Positions 1 through 5,446 of a stretch of 6,831 bases of DNA are shown piece by piece; within the stretch, counting starts at the first letter, position 1, and each line of letters opens with the position of its first letter. The DNA lies in NCBI GenBank assembly GCA_964389685.1, contig CAYMFM010000130.1, forward strand, positions 1 through 6,831, written 5' to 3'. The notes beneath the pieces were generated by a model, which was given only the letters and a program-made list of their open reading frames with translations, was not told where the DNA came from and did not search any database. The position numbers and the translations under genes were made by a program. Source of the stretch: G020353115 sp964389685 (GTDB lineage Bacteria; Bacteroidota; Bacteroidia; Bacteroidales; VadinHA17).

Positions 1-56
1 TATTGTCCAAAGGGCTTAAACATACAAGACTTTCTCTGTTGTTAAACCCGCTAACT

Positions 57-88
57 CTTGACTTGCTTCCGGCTTTTTATTAACTTTG
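57..88 (+). promoter_or_regulatory. Bacteroidota-type promoter for the dodecin gene
   Basis: A -7 element TAACTTTG at 81-88 matches the Bacteroidota consensus TAnnTTTG exactly. A CTTGA segment at 57-61 lies at the right distance (19-20 nt upstream) to be the -33 element. Transcription would begin near 95, giving a leader of about 100 nt before the ATG at 199. Bases 1-56 upstream contain no open frame or signal that I can support. The spacing and the -7 match are seen directly; use as a promoter is inferred from the known consensus. Confidence 0.6.
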
Positions 89-185
89 TTTATAGCGACA
101 AACCAGTAGAATCTGACGCAACCGTTTTTCCTGGCAAAACCTTGATCGTTGCATTCCTTTGTTGCTAAAGTCATTCACCAAAAAA

Positions 186-191
186 AGGAGG
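186..191 (+). promoter_or_regulatory. Strong Shine-Dalgarno site of the dodecin gene
   Basis: AGGAGG lies 7 nt upstream of the ATG at 199 and fixes that start codon. It is a full match to the anti-Shine-Dalgarno core. The other genes in this window have only weak or no such site, which is the usual state in Bacteroidota, so this gene is probably translated at a high rate. Confidence 0.8.
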
Positions 192-198
192 AAAACAA

Positions 199-408
199 AT
201 GGATTCAAGTATTTACAAAGTGATCGAACTGGTTGGCACCAGCGCGGTATCCTGGGAGGATGCTGCAAAAAATGCCATCGAAACAGCGGGAAGATCGCTG
301 AAAGATCTTCGGATCGCTGAAGTGGTTTCACAGGACCTCAAAGTTGAGGATGGAAAAGTTACGGCTTATCGTACACGAATCAGTCTCTCTTTTCGTTACC
401 AGGATTGA
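199..408 (+). CDS. Dodecin family protein, flavin-stacking Trp not conserved
   Basis: A 69-residue protein, the usual length for dodecins, which are small beta-alpha-beta-beta proteins that form hollow dodecamers. The N-terminal strand with the motif VIELVGTS (8-15), the helix SWEDAAKNAIETA (18-30) and the final strands ending in SFRY (64-67) are the family pattern. Classical flavin-binding dodecins have a Trp in a DWFEV segment and a Gln in the following strand. Here the matching positions appear to be Ile39 (LRIAEV) and Arg58 (AYRTR). It therefore resembles the subgroup of M. tuberculosis Rv0379 (SecE2, 'calcium dodecin'), as I recall that sequence, more than the flavin-storage type. A cytoplasmic location is expected. 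It has its own promoter and a perfect AGGAGG site, and lies 69 nt before the deacylase gene, with which it may be co-transcribed. The family call is firm; the ligand is unknown. Confidence 0.9.
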   Translation: MDSSIYKVIELVGTSAVSWEDAAKNAIETAGRSLKDLRIAEVVSQDLKVEDGKVTAYRTRISLSFRYQD

Positions 409-477
409 TGTTTCCCGGAAACAATAGTGTTTCAGTTAACCAGTAGTGATTACAAACCAAATCTCAGAATTCTAAAC

Positions 478-942
478 ATGATCGTAAAAAAACTAAAAGA
501 ATTTCTGGACGAACAAGGAATTGAGTATATCTCCATTTCTCACTCCAAAGCATTTACAGCGCAAAAAGTTGCTGCTTCTACTCACATTCCCGGGAAAGAA
601 CTCGCCAAGACGGTCATCATAAAAATTGATGGCAAAATGGCAATGGCTGTCCTTCCTGCCTCATACCGGGTTGATTTTGACCTGTTAAAGGGAGCACTGG
701 GTGCCAAAAAGGTGGAACTGGCACAGGAGAAAGAATTTAAAGACATCTTTCCAAACTGTGAAATAGGAGCCATGCCTCCTTTTGGTAATCTCTGGGACAT
801 GGGGGTATTTGCTGCTGAAAGCTTATCAGAAAACGAGGAGATTTCATTTACTGCCGGATCGCACACCGAACTGGTCAGAATGAAATTCAATGATTATAAA
901 AGATTAACCAATCCTGTAATCATAAAATACTCGTTCCATTAA
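478..942 (+). CDS. YbaK/EbsC-type aminoacyl-tRNA deacylase
   Basis: A 154-residue protein that is essentially one YbaK/ProRS-associated editing domain. This family hydrolyses mischarged aminoacyl-tRNAs in trans, such as Cys-, Ala- or Ser-tRNA, in the cytoplasm. Visible family features are the helix SKAFTAQKVAA (23-33), a conserved Lys44 in ELAKTVIIK, the GAMPPFG loop (97-103) and the C-terminal FTAGSHTELVRM segment (124-135). Which tRNA it edits cannot be read from the sequence. I chose the ATG at 478 because the domain begins directly after it and the protein then has the family's normal length. A GTG at 427 in the same frame would add 17 residues with no domain homology that I recognise. 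Neither start has a clear Shine-Dalgarno site. The gene follows the dodecin gene at 69 nt with no strong terminator between them, so read-through from the promoter at 57-88 is likely. Confidence 0.88.
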   Translation: MIVKKLKEFLDEQGIEYISISHSKAFTAQKVAASTHIPGKELAKTVIIKIDGKMAMAVLPASYRVDFDLLKGALGAKKVELAQEKEFKDIFPNCEIGAMPPFGNLWDMGVFAAESLSENEEISFTAGSHTELVRMKFNDYKRLTNPVIIKYSFH

Positions 943-968
943 TCAGGTCCATTGTTCTCTTCTGTTGA

Positions 969-1072
969 CCGGAATGAGAATCATCAGGATGGGGCAGGGG
1001 TTGCACCTCCATGTGAATGCAGTATGCCTTCCCTTCAAAGGCATTGCTGCAGCATGAGATATGTCCTTCCGG
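969..1072. other. Intergenic element with nested inverted repeats
   Basis: This part of the 267-nt gap between the deacylase and the first lipoprotein gene is richer in GC than the surrounding spacer. A hairpin spans 1010-1056: paired arms are CATG (1010-1013 with 1053-1056), TGCAG with CTGCA (1018-1022 with 1047-1051) and TGCCTT with AAGGCA (1025-1030 with 1038-1043), around a 7-nt loop. An outer pair CCGGAA (969-974) and TTCCGG (1067-1072) could close the whole element. No T-run follows directly, so it is not a classical terminator. It could be a 3' end structure, a small RNA or a repeat copy. The pairing is seen; the role is unknown. Confidence 0.35.
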
Positions 1073-1158
1073 CCTTCGGGGAGAACGATTATTTTTAACC
1101 ACACTTTCCACTCAACCTGCAATTTCATTTGCATTCATCAGATCGAATACGGTCCGGA

Positions 1159-1166
1159 TAAATTTG
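1159..1166 (+). promoter_or_regulatory. Candidate -7 element of the lipoprotein/M48 operon
   Basis: TAAATTTG matches the Bacteroidota -7 consensus TAnnTTTG exactly and would start transcription near 1173, about 37 nt before the ATG at 1210. No TTTG is found at the expected -33 distance; the nearest, at 1128-1131, is 27 nt away. A second, weaker variant TATCTTTA follows at 1167-1174. The promoter is plausible but supported by one element only. Confidence 0.45.
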
Positions 1167-1209
1167 TATCTTTAAAGCGTCGTATAAATGATAAGATAGT
1201 GGTTTACCA

Positions 1210-2274
1210 ATGAAGCAGAGAACATTTCTCATACTGGCTTTTGCTGCTGTAATGTTGCCTTTTCTTTCGTCCTGTGGCACTTCAAAAATAGTATTCGACG
1301 TCATTACTCCGGCTGAAGTCCGGCTTCCGGGCGGGGTCGAGAATACAACATTGGCGAACCTGGTATCCTCATCCATGGAGGATAACCTGGAAGGGGTCAG
1401 TGACCTGCTTAAAGGAAGAGGAGAGCTGGTAAACCAGGTTGCTGCTCAGGGTAGTATCAATGGGTTGAAGAAAGAACTTCAATCAAACACCAATACGATA
1501 CCGGAGCAGATCCGGATCACGGACGAACAAATCCATGCTTCTTCAGGGCAGCAAGACCTTTCCTGGGAAGTGCTTGATAGCATCTGTACCACTCTGGGAA
1601 AAGAGACAGTCATAGCCCTGAAATCGTTTGAGTCAAAAACGGCAATGGATTATTCCGGGTATGAACGCAAATCAGAGAAGAATCCGTTGAAAGTCTGGTC
1701 AATCGATTTTGCCTATAATGTCTCAACCGACTATGTATACATAGCAAGATTGAAAGTGTATGTCAATATCGGATGGAAGATCTATCATCCTTCAGAAAGA
1801 ATGCTTATCCTGGATCGGGTGTACTCTGACTCTCTTTTTACGGAGGCCAAAGGAATGTCGAAGAATGAAGCTGAACGGGCGCTGCCCGGAATAAAAAACG
1901 CGATAGAGGATGCCGGTTATGTTGCCGGTACCCGCTTTGCCAGAAAAATTTCTCCGCGGAAAACTGTAGTTGAACGGAAATACTTCACATCCGGAAATGA
2001 TGATTTCAAACAGGCTAACAACTTTGTTGAGATGCGGTATTGGGACAAAGCTGCTGAATATTGGAAGAAGAATATTGAGAATCCTAAACCCAAAATCGCC
2101 GGCAGTGCCAGGTACAATCTTGCCCTTGTCAGTGAAATGAACGGAAAACTGGAGGAAGCAATTGATCTGGTCGAAAGTGCCAGGGAACGGTATCCTCATA
2201 AACTCATTGAAGCATACCATCAGATCCTGAATCAAAGAAAATCAACGCAGGAACCCAAACCGGATATACAATAA
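1210..2274 (+). CDS. Lipoprotein with TPR-like C-terminus (DUF6340-like)
   Basis: A 354-residue predicted lipoprotein. Residues 1-21 are a lipoprotein signal peptide and the lipobox is LSSC, with Cys22 as the lipidated residue. The sequence after Cys22 (GTSK) lacks the acidic run that sends Bacteroidota lipoproteins to the cell surface, so a periplasm-facing location is more likely. The central part is alpha/beta and unrecognised. From about residue 265 to 335 the helices YWDKAAEYWKK and ARYNLALVSEMNGKLEEAIDLVESA read like tetratricopeptide repeats, which bind partner proteins. It is a paralogue of the next gene, sharing the lipobox region, a VxxPxxxxxPG segment and the whole C-terminal third. 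I believe both belong to the Bacteroidota family DUF6340, but this is from memory. It is the first gene of a three-gene operon. Function is unknown. Confidence 0.85.
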   Translation: MKQRTFLILAFAAVMLPFLSSCGTSKIVFDVITPAEVRLPGGVENTTLANLVSSSMEDNLEGVSDLLKGRGELVNQVAAQGSINGLKKELQSNTNTIPEQIRITDEQIHASSGQQDLSWEVLDSICTTLGKETVIALKSFESKTAMDYSGYERKSEKNPLKVWSIDFAYNVSTDYVYIARLKVYVNIGWKIYHPSERMLILDRVYSDSLFTEAKGMSKNEAERALPGIKNAIEDAGYVAGTRFARKISPRKTVVERKYFTSGNDDFKQANNFVEMRYWDKAAEYWKKNIENPKPKIAGSARYNLALVSEMNGKLEEAIDLVESARERYPHKLIEAYHQILNQRKSTQEPKPDIQ

Positions 2275-2292
2275 TCAGGCTAGCAGTGTGCT

Positions 2293-3333
2293 ATGAGAAC
2301 AAATTCCACCAAAACCATTGTTATACTGCTCTGTCTGGGATGGATCATTTTTTCAGGATGCACATCCATTAAACACTTATCCCTGGAGGTACTTGTTCCA
2401 CCGGATACACTGATTTACCCAGGACTCCAATCCGCCACCCTGATCAGCCGTAACACCCTGATCGGAATAACCGATTCACTATTTACGAAGGATCCGGACT
2501 CGCTGCTCACTGACACCACATTCAGAAAGGAAGTGCTTAATGAATGCCTGAGGGGCTTCCAGGAACTGCTGGAAATATCACCGGGTATTGATAGCGTGGT
2601 TCGTGATACGGTAGCATCCGATACACTCATGCATCTTTCATACCACCCTGAAGATACACTGGTCGACGGTTTTATCTCAGAGATCTGTTTGAATGCCAAC
2701 ACCGATATAGTGGTCATTCTGGAAGGGGTATATGCTTCGGACACATTGTTTGGTACCTGGATCTATCAACCTTTCGGCGATGGAAGGGGTATAGATGTAA
2801 TCCAGTACTATAACCTGGGTTTAATGCTGGCAGCTCGCTGGTCTGTTTACAATGCATCGGGCGGCGAAAGGCTGGAACAATACCTCTATGTTGATACCGT
2901 GATCTGGTCGTCTGAAGTCCCGCAGGCATCGTATGATATGCAGGTACTACCCGAACCGGAGAATGCTTATTTGGAAGCCTTCTACTGGGCAGGAAACGGC
3001 TACGGGAAACGAATTCTATCGACATGGGTGGAAGCAGAGCGTTTCTATTATTGTACCAATAACACATTAATGAAACAAGCTTGCCTGGAAGCATCCAATA
3101 ACCGGTGGAGAGAAGCAGCTATGATCTGGAAAGAGCTTTCCGGGCACAAGAATAAATCGATCGCTGCCAAAGCTTCTTTCAATATGGCTCTTGTGTGTGA
3201 ACTGGAAGATAAACTTGAGCTGGCACAAAGCTGGGTTATTAAAGCCTACCTGCTGGACAGGACATGGGCTGTGGAAAACTACCTCGATATTATCAACCAT
3301 CGAATTTTTGTGAAAAAAAAATATGATTTTTAA
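2293..3333 (+). CDS. Second lipoprotein, paralogue of the upstream gene
   Basis: A 346-residue predicted lipoprotein starting 18 nt after the preceding gene, with no terminator between them. A hydrophobic signal (residues 8-20) ends in the lipobox FSGC, with Cys23 the lipidated residue. Corresponding segments with the upstream paralogue include the VPPDTLIYPG segment (about 35-44), a conserved SEIC block, a WSVY segment, and the C-terminal TPR-like helices RWREAAMIWKEL and ASFNMALVCELEDKLELAQ (about 270-310). The overall identity is low, so the duplication is old, and the middle domains have diverged most. The last codons overlap the start of the protease gene by 11 nt, which points to coupled translation of the two. 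No catalytic motif is visible. It may form a hetero-oligomer with its paralogue, but this is inference. Function is unknown. Confidence 0.85.
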   Translation: MRTNSTKTIVILLCLGWIIFSGCTSIKHLSLEVLVPPDTLIYPGLQSATLISRNTLIGITDSLFTKDPDSLLTDTTFRKEVLNECLRGFQELLEISPGIDSVVRDTVASDTLMHLSYHPEDTLVDGFISEICLNANTDIVVILEGVYASDTLFGTWIYQPFGDGRGIDVIQYYNLGLMLAARWSVYNASGGERLEQYLYVDTVIWSSEVPQASYDMQVLPEPENAYLEAFYWAGNGYGKRILSTWVEAERFYYCTNNTLMKQACLEASNNRWREAAMIWKELSGHKNKSIAAKASFNMALVCELEDKLELAQSWVIKAYLLDRTWAVENYLDIINHRIFVKKKYDF

Positions 3334-4552
3334 TCCAATCCTCCTGATCATCATCGGGATACTGCTTTTCAGCTATATCCTTGAACGCATCCTGAATTAC
3401 CTAAATGGGCTGAAGTGGTCGGACAAATTGCCGCCAGAACTGGAAGGCATTTATGATCCCGAACAGTATAGAAAGTCGATGGCATACCAGCGTGATAACC
3501 GCTGGTTCAGTAATGTCACCGATAGCGTTAACCTGTTTATCATGCTCCTCATGCTGCTGCTGGGTGGTTTTGCGCTGGTGGATGGATGGGCACGCAGCCT
3601 CACCGGGCATCCGATACTCATCGGGCTCATTTTTTTCGGGATACTCGGGTTTGCCATGGATATCTTCGGAACACCCTTTTCACTCTACGACACGTTTGTT
3701 ATTGAGGAAAAATATGGTTTTAACAAAACAACGATCAGGACCTTCTTTCTGGATAAGATCAAAGGGTGGTTTCTGGGTTTGATCATTGGAGGCGGATTGC
3801 TTGCACTGTTTATCTGGTTCTATCAGGTGACCGGGAAATTCTTCTGGGTATATGCATGGATACTCTTCACCCTCTTCATGCTGTTTATGCTCCTGTTTTA
3901 TTCAACACTGATCGTTCCCCTGTTCAATAAACAAACACCCCTGGAAGAGGGTGAATTGAAGACCGGAATCCATGCATTCTGTGAAAAAGCAGGATTTAAA
4001 CTCGATAAGGTGTTTGTGATCGATGGCTCCAGGCGATCCACAAAAGCAAATGCCTATTTCAGCGGATTGGGAGCAAAGAAAAGGATTGTCCTTTTTGATA
4101 CCCTGATCAACGATCTCAGTCAGGATGAGATCATTGCGGTACTGGCACATGAGATTGGCCATTACAGGAAGAAACATACCCTTGCCGGCATGGTCATTTC
4201 CACCATTCAGACCGGCATCACCCTCTATATACTTTCCCTGTTTATCGGAAACCCGGCACTTTCAGAAGCGCTGGGTTCAGCGGTTCCGGGATTTCACCTG
4301 GGACTGATCGCCTTTGCCATGCTCTACAGCCCGATCTCCATGCTGCTTGGTCTGGGTATGAATGTGCTGTCGCGAAGAAACGAGTTCCAGGCAGATCGCT
4401 TTGCCAGGGATCACAACACCGGGAAAACCCTAGCCTCCGCCCTGAAAAAACTGTCGGTGAAAAACCTGAACAACCTGACACCCCATCCAGCATATGTCTT
4501 TTTTCACTATTCCCACCCGCCACTGCTGGAACGGCTGAAAAAATTGAAATAA
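3323..4552 (+). CDS. Ste24-type M48 membrane metalloprotease (CAAX protease-like)
   Basis: A 409-residue integral membrane zinc protease. The zinc site HEIGH is at 276-280 (His276, Glu277, His280) and the third ligand is Glu354 in NEFQAD. The family's SRRSTKANAYFSGLG stretch (236-250) and the C-terminal YSHPPLLERL (396-405) are also present. Hydrophobic segments lie near 4-20, 66-88, 97-115, 148-168, 172-201, 288-309 and 323-348. The N-terminal multi-helix domain and the length distinguish it from HtpX, which is about 290 residues. Bacteria lack protein prenylation, so a role in cleaving membrane or envelope proteins is more likely than CAAX processing. The ATG at 3323 lies inside the end of the preceding lipoprotein gene and gives a natural membrane-anchored N-terminus; the next in-frame Met is residue 53, too late to keep the first helix. 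All catalytic residues are intact. Confidence 0.95.
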   Translation: MIFNPILLIIIGILLFSYILERILNYLNGLKWSDKLPPELEGIYDPEQYRKSMAYQRDNRWFSNVTDSVNLFIMLLMLLLGGFALVDGWARSLTGHPILIGLIFFGILGFAMDIFGTPFSLYDTFVIEEKYGFNKTTIRTFFLDKIKGWFLGLIIGGGLLALFIWFYQVTGKFFWVYAWILFTLFMLFMLLFYSTLIVPLFNKQTPLEEGELKTGIHAFCEKAGFKLDKVFVIDGSRRSTKANAYFSGLGAKKRIVLFDTLINDLSQDEIIAVLAHEIGHYRKKHTLAGMVISTIQTGITLYILSLFIGNPALSEALGSAVPGFHLGLIAFAMLYSPISMLLGLGMNVLSRRNEFQADRFARDHNTGKTLASALKKLSVKNLNNLTPHPAYVFFHYSHPPLLERLKKLK

Positions 4553-4569
4553 CCCCGCTGTACGGGATT
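4551..4569. repeat. Hairpin repeat at the M48 stop codon
   Basis: Arms CCCG (4554-4557) and CGGG (4563-4566) form a short hairpin that begins at the TAA stop codon of the protease gene. The sequence AACCCCGC...CGGGATT is nearly the reverse complement of the hairpin at 5013-5033, differing mainly in the loop, so it is probably a decayed inverted copy of the same repeat. It is a weak candidate for a transcript end because no clean T-run follows. Confidence 0.45.
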
Positions 4570-4670
4570 ATTCGTTAAAAGTTATTAGTTAATTGTTAAA
4601 AAGTTAGTGAGACTTGATTTTTACAAACTTGTGGTGATATTGTTAAATATTCTGGAGTAGCCCATGAAGA

Positions 4671-4687
4671 GAATCCCAGCGGGATTC
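4671..4687. repeat. Hairpin 1 of the array
   Basis: Perfect 7-bp stem GAATCCC / GGGATTC around the 3-nt loop AGC. The same AGC loop occurs in the hairpin at 6731-6749, and the AATCCC arm recurs at 5013-5018. Confidence 0.7.
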
Positions 4688-4699
4688 AATAATAAATAG

Positions 4700-4742
4700 C
4701 CCGGTACAAGCCCTGACAATTCAGTCAGGGCGTAGTGCCGGG
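4700..4742. repeat. Hairpin 2 of the array, long two-part stem
   Basis: The inner stem GCCCTGAC (4710-4717) / GTCAGGGC (4724-4731) is a perfect 8 bp with a 6-nt loop. An outer 8-bp stem, CCCGGTAC (4700-4707) / GTGCCGGG (4735-4742), includes one G-T pair and is separated from the inner one by a small internal loop (2 nt / 3 nt). It is the strongest secondary structure in the window. No T-run follows on the plus strand. Confidence 0.7.
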
Positions 4743-4763
4743 TACTTAAGATGAGAATATAAC

Positions 4764-4783
4764 TCAACCCTGAATGGGGTTGA
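4764..4783. repeat. Hairpin 3 of the array (TCAACCC type)
   Basis: 7-bp stem TCAACCC (4764-4770) / GGGTTGA (4777-4783) with a 6-nt loop. It shares its stem sequence with hairpin 4 (4807-4827). Confidence 0.7.
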
Positions 4784-4806
4784 ATATTAAAGAGTTGAGC
4801 TTCCAA

Positions 4807-4827
4807 TTCAACCCCTTTAGGGTTGAA
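4807..4827. repeat. Hairpin 4 of the array (TTCAACCC type)
   Basis: 8-bp stem TTCAACCC (4807-4814) / GGGTTGAA (4820-4827) with a 5-nt loop. It is a second copy of the hairpin 3 stem with a different loop. The conserved stem and free loop suggest that the stem is the constrained part. Confidence 0.7.
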
Positions 4828-4845
4828 AATAATCGGTTACTCAGT

Positions 4846-4867
4846 ACCACCGGTTCGCACCGGTGGT
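4846..4867. repeat. Hairpin 5 of the array
   Basis: Perfect 9-bp stem ACCACCGGT (4846-4854) / ACCGGTGGT (4859-4867) with the tetraloop TCGC. Confidence 0.7.
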
Positions 4868-4877
4868 TATTCATTAT

Positions 4878-4897
4878 TCTACCCCTACCGGGGTAGA
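4878..4897. repeat. Hairpin 6 of the array
   Basis: Perfect 8-bp stem TCTACCCC (4878-4885) / GGGGTAGA (4890-4897) with the 4-nt loop TACC. Confidence 0.7.
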
Positions 4898-4997
4898 TCT
4901 TTATGGCTAAGAACAATATTCGACAAAAGAATCTGGAATAATATTTCCCATCATATGATTATATGCTATTTTGTTACCTAAATTGTGAAGTGTTACA

Positions 4998-5008
4998 CGG
5001 CAGGCAGG
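4998..5008 (+). repeat. Left arm of an 11-nt inverted repeat around tRNA-Gly
   Basis: CGGCAGGCAGG is the exact reverse complement of 5273-5283. The two arms enclose the hairpin at 5013-5033, the intact tRNA-Gly and its decayed copy. Confidence 0.55.
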
Positions 5009-5012
5009 CTGG

Positions 5013-5033
5013 AATCCCGCTGAAAGCGGGGTT
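5013..5033. repeat. Hairpin repeat downstream of tRNA-Gly
   Basis: 8-bp stem AATCCCGC (5013-5020) / GCGGGGTT (5026-5033), with one G-T pair and the 5-nt loop TGAAA. It lies on the 3' side of tRNA-Gly(CCC). It is related to the hairpins at 4551-4569 and 5244-5260, which share the TCCCGC/GCGGGA core. Confidence 0.6.
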
Positions 5034-5106
5034 AATTGTTATTGGTTAATAGGGTGGTTTTAATTTCTGATAATCAAATGTTTATCGGCTTTAAATGAAA
5101 TGTTTG

Positions 5107-5178
5107 AGCGGGAAAGGGGATTCGAACCCCCGACCCTCAGCTTGGGAAGCTGATGCTCTACCCCTGAGCTACTCCCGC
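5107..5178 (-). tRNA. tRNA-Gly(CCC)
   Basis: A complete 72-nt cloverleaf on the minus strand. The acceptor stem is GCGGGAG with TTCCCGC (ending in a G-T pair), and the discriminator base is U (plus-strand A at 5107). The D arm is GCTC...GAGC. The anticodon stem TCAGC/GCTGA encloses the loop TTCCCAA, giving anticodon CCC, which reads GGG. The T arm has the standard TTCGAAT loop. The 3' CCA is not encoded. It lies downstream of tRNA-Thr on the same strand and may share its transcript, and a degraded duplicate lies between the two. I see no convincing promoter of its own. Confidence 0.95.
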
Positions 5179-5243
5179 TTATATTATACTATTACAAAGA
5201 TCAAAAGCTGGCAAATGAAAGCGTTGATGCCCTCAGCTTGGGA

Positions 5244-5260
5244 TCCCGCAGAATGCGGGA
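5244..5260. repeat. Hairpin inside the tRNA-Gly remnant
   Basis: Perfect 6-bp stem TCCCGC / GCGGGA with the loop AGAAT. It replaces 10 nt of the ancestral tRNA sequence and shares its stem core with the hairpin at 5013-5033. Confidence 0.6.
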
Positions 5261-5272
5261 CTACCCCTGAGC

Positions 5273-5283
5273 CCTGCCTGCCG
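5273..5283 (-). repeat. Right arm of an 11-nt inverted repeat around tRNA-Gly
   Basis: CCTGCCTGCCG is the exact reverse complement of 4998-5008. It occupies the place where the 5' acceptor strand of the ancestral duplicated tRNA would be. Confidence 0.55.
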
Positions 5284-5363
5284 CTTAAAATCCATGTAAA
5301 AATAGTCAAAAGGTTGAATAAATTCACTTCAACCTTCAACCATAATCCTTAATCCTTCCATTG

Positions 5364-5436
5364 AGCCTCCCACCGGACTTGAACCGGCGACCTGCTCATT
5401 ACGAGTGAGCCGCTCTACCAACTGAGCTAAGGAGGC
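5364..5436 (-). tRNA. tRNA-Thr(CGT)
   Basis: A complete 73-nt cloverleaf on the minus strand. The acceptor stem is GCCTCCT with GGGAGGC (last pair T-G), and the D arm is GCTC AGTTGGTA GAGC. The anticodon stem GCTCA/TGAGC encloses the loop CTCGTAA, giving anticodon CGT, which reads ACG. The variable loop is AGGTC and the T arm is GCCGG TTCAAGT CCGGT. The discriminator is U and CCA is not encoded. A -7 promoter element lies 11 nt upstream on the minus strand. Confidence 0.95.
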
Positions 5437-5446
5437 AAACAGACCG

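Larger units (their letters stand above)
4671..4897. repeat. Array of six distinct GC-rich hairpins (REP-like cluster)
   Basis: Six consecutive inverted repeats are separated by AT-rich spacers: 4671-4687, 4700-4742, 4764-4783, 4807-4827, 4846-4867 and 4878-4897. Stems are 7-9 bp in five of them and about 16 bp in the second. The array lies in the 554-nt gene-free gap (4553-5106) between the plus-strand protease operon and the minus-strand tRNA genes, a convergent position typical of repetitive extragenic palindromes. Only two share a stem sequence, so it is a mixed cluster, not a tandem repeat. Nothing supportable is seen in 4570-4670 or 4898-4997, which are AT-rich. Confidence 0.75.
5221..5286 (-). 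pseudogene. Degenerate tandem duplicate of tRNA-Gly
   Basis: Plus-strand blocks 5230-5243 (14 nt) and 5261-5272 (12 nt) are identical to 5134-5147 and 5158-5169 of tRNA-Gly, in the same order. Similarity extends into both flanks: AAATGAAA at 5213-5220 matches 5093-5100, a period of 120 nt, and TCAAAAG at 5306-5312 matches 5201-5207. On the tRNA strand the D arm and the 3' half of the anticodon arm remain. The 5' half of the anticodon arm is replaced by a 17-nt hairpin, most of the T arm is deleted, and the 5' acceptor strand is altered. It cannot fold into a tRNA. Confidence 0.75.

Noticed and set aside
95..198. Riboswitch (for example FMN) in the dodecin leader
   Set aside because: The 100-nt leader shows no recognisable riboswitch core or strong stems; an FMN link was considered because of dodecin but nothing supports it.
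410..422. Terminator between dodecin and the deacylase
   Set aside because: GTTTC/GAAAC gives only a 5-bp stem with no T-run, too weak to call.
920..1134. Two 63-residue open frames on the minus strand between the deacylase and the first lipoprotein
   Set aside because: They overlap in different frames, lack ribosome binding sites, and cover a palindromic intergenic element. Neither reads like a protein I recognise, although a conserved repeat remains possible.
4621..4806. 61-residue open frame on the minus strand
   Set aside because: It runs through hairpins 1 to 3 of the repeat array, so its translation is just the repeats read as codons; no start signal or family match is seen.
4671..4897. 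CRISPR array
   Set aside because: The repeated units are palindromes with different sequences and irregular spacing, not identical direct repeats separated by uniform spacers, and no cas gene is present.
4998..5283. Insertion sequence bounded by the 11-nt inverted repeats
   Set aside because: There is no transposase or other protein gene inside, only tRNA-Gly and its remnant, and I see no target-site duplication.
5095..5352. 85-residue open frame on the plus strand
   Set aside because: It reads through the antisense of tRNA-Gly and its decayed copy; the apparent protein is the complement of tRNA sequence.
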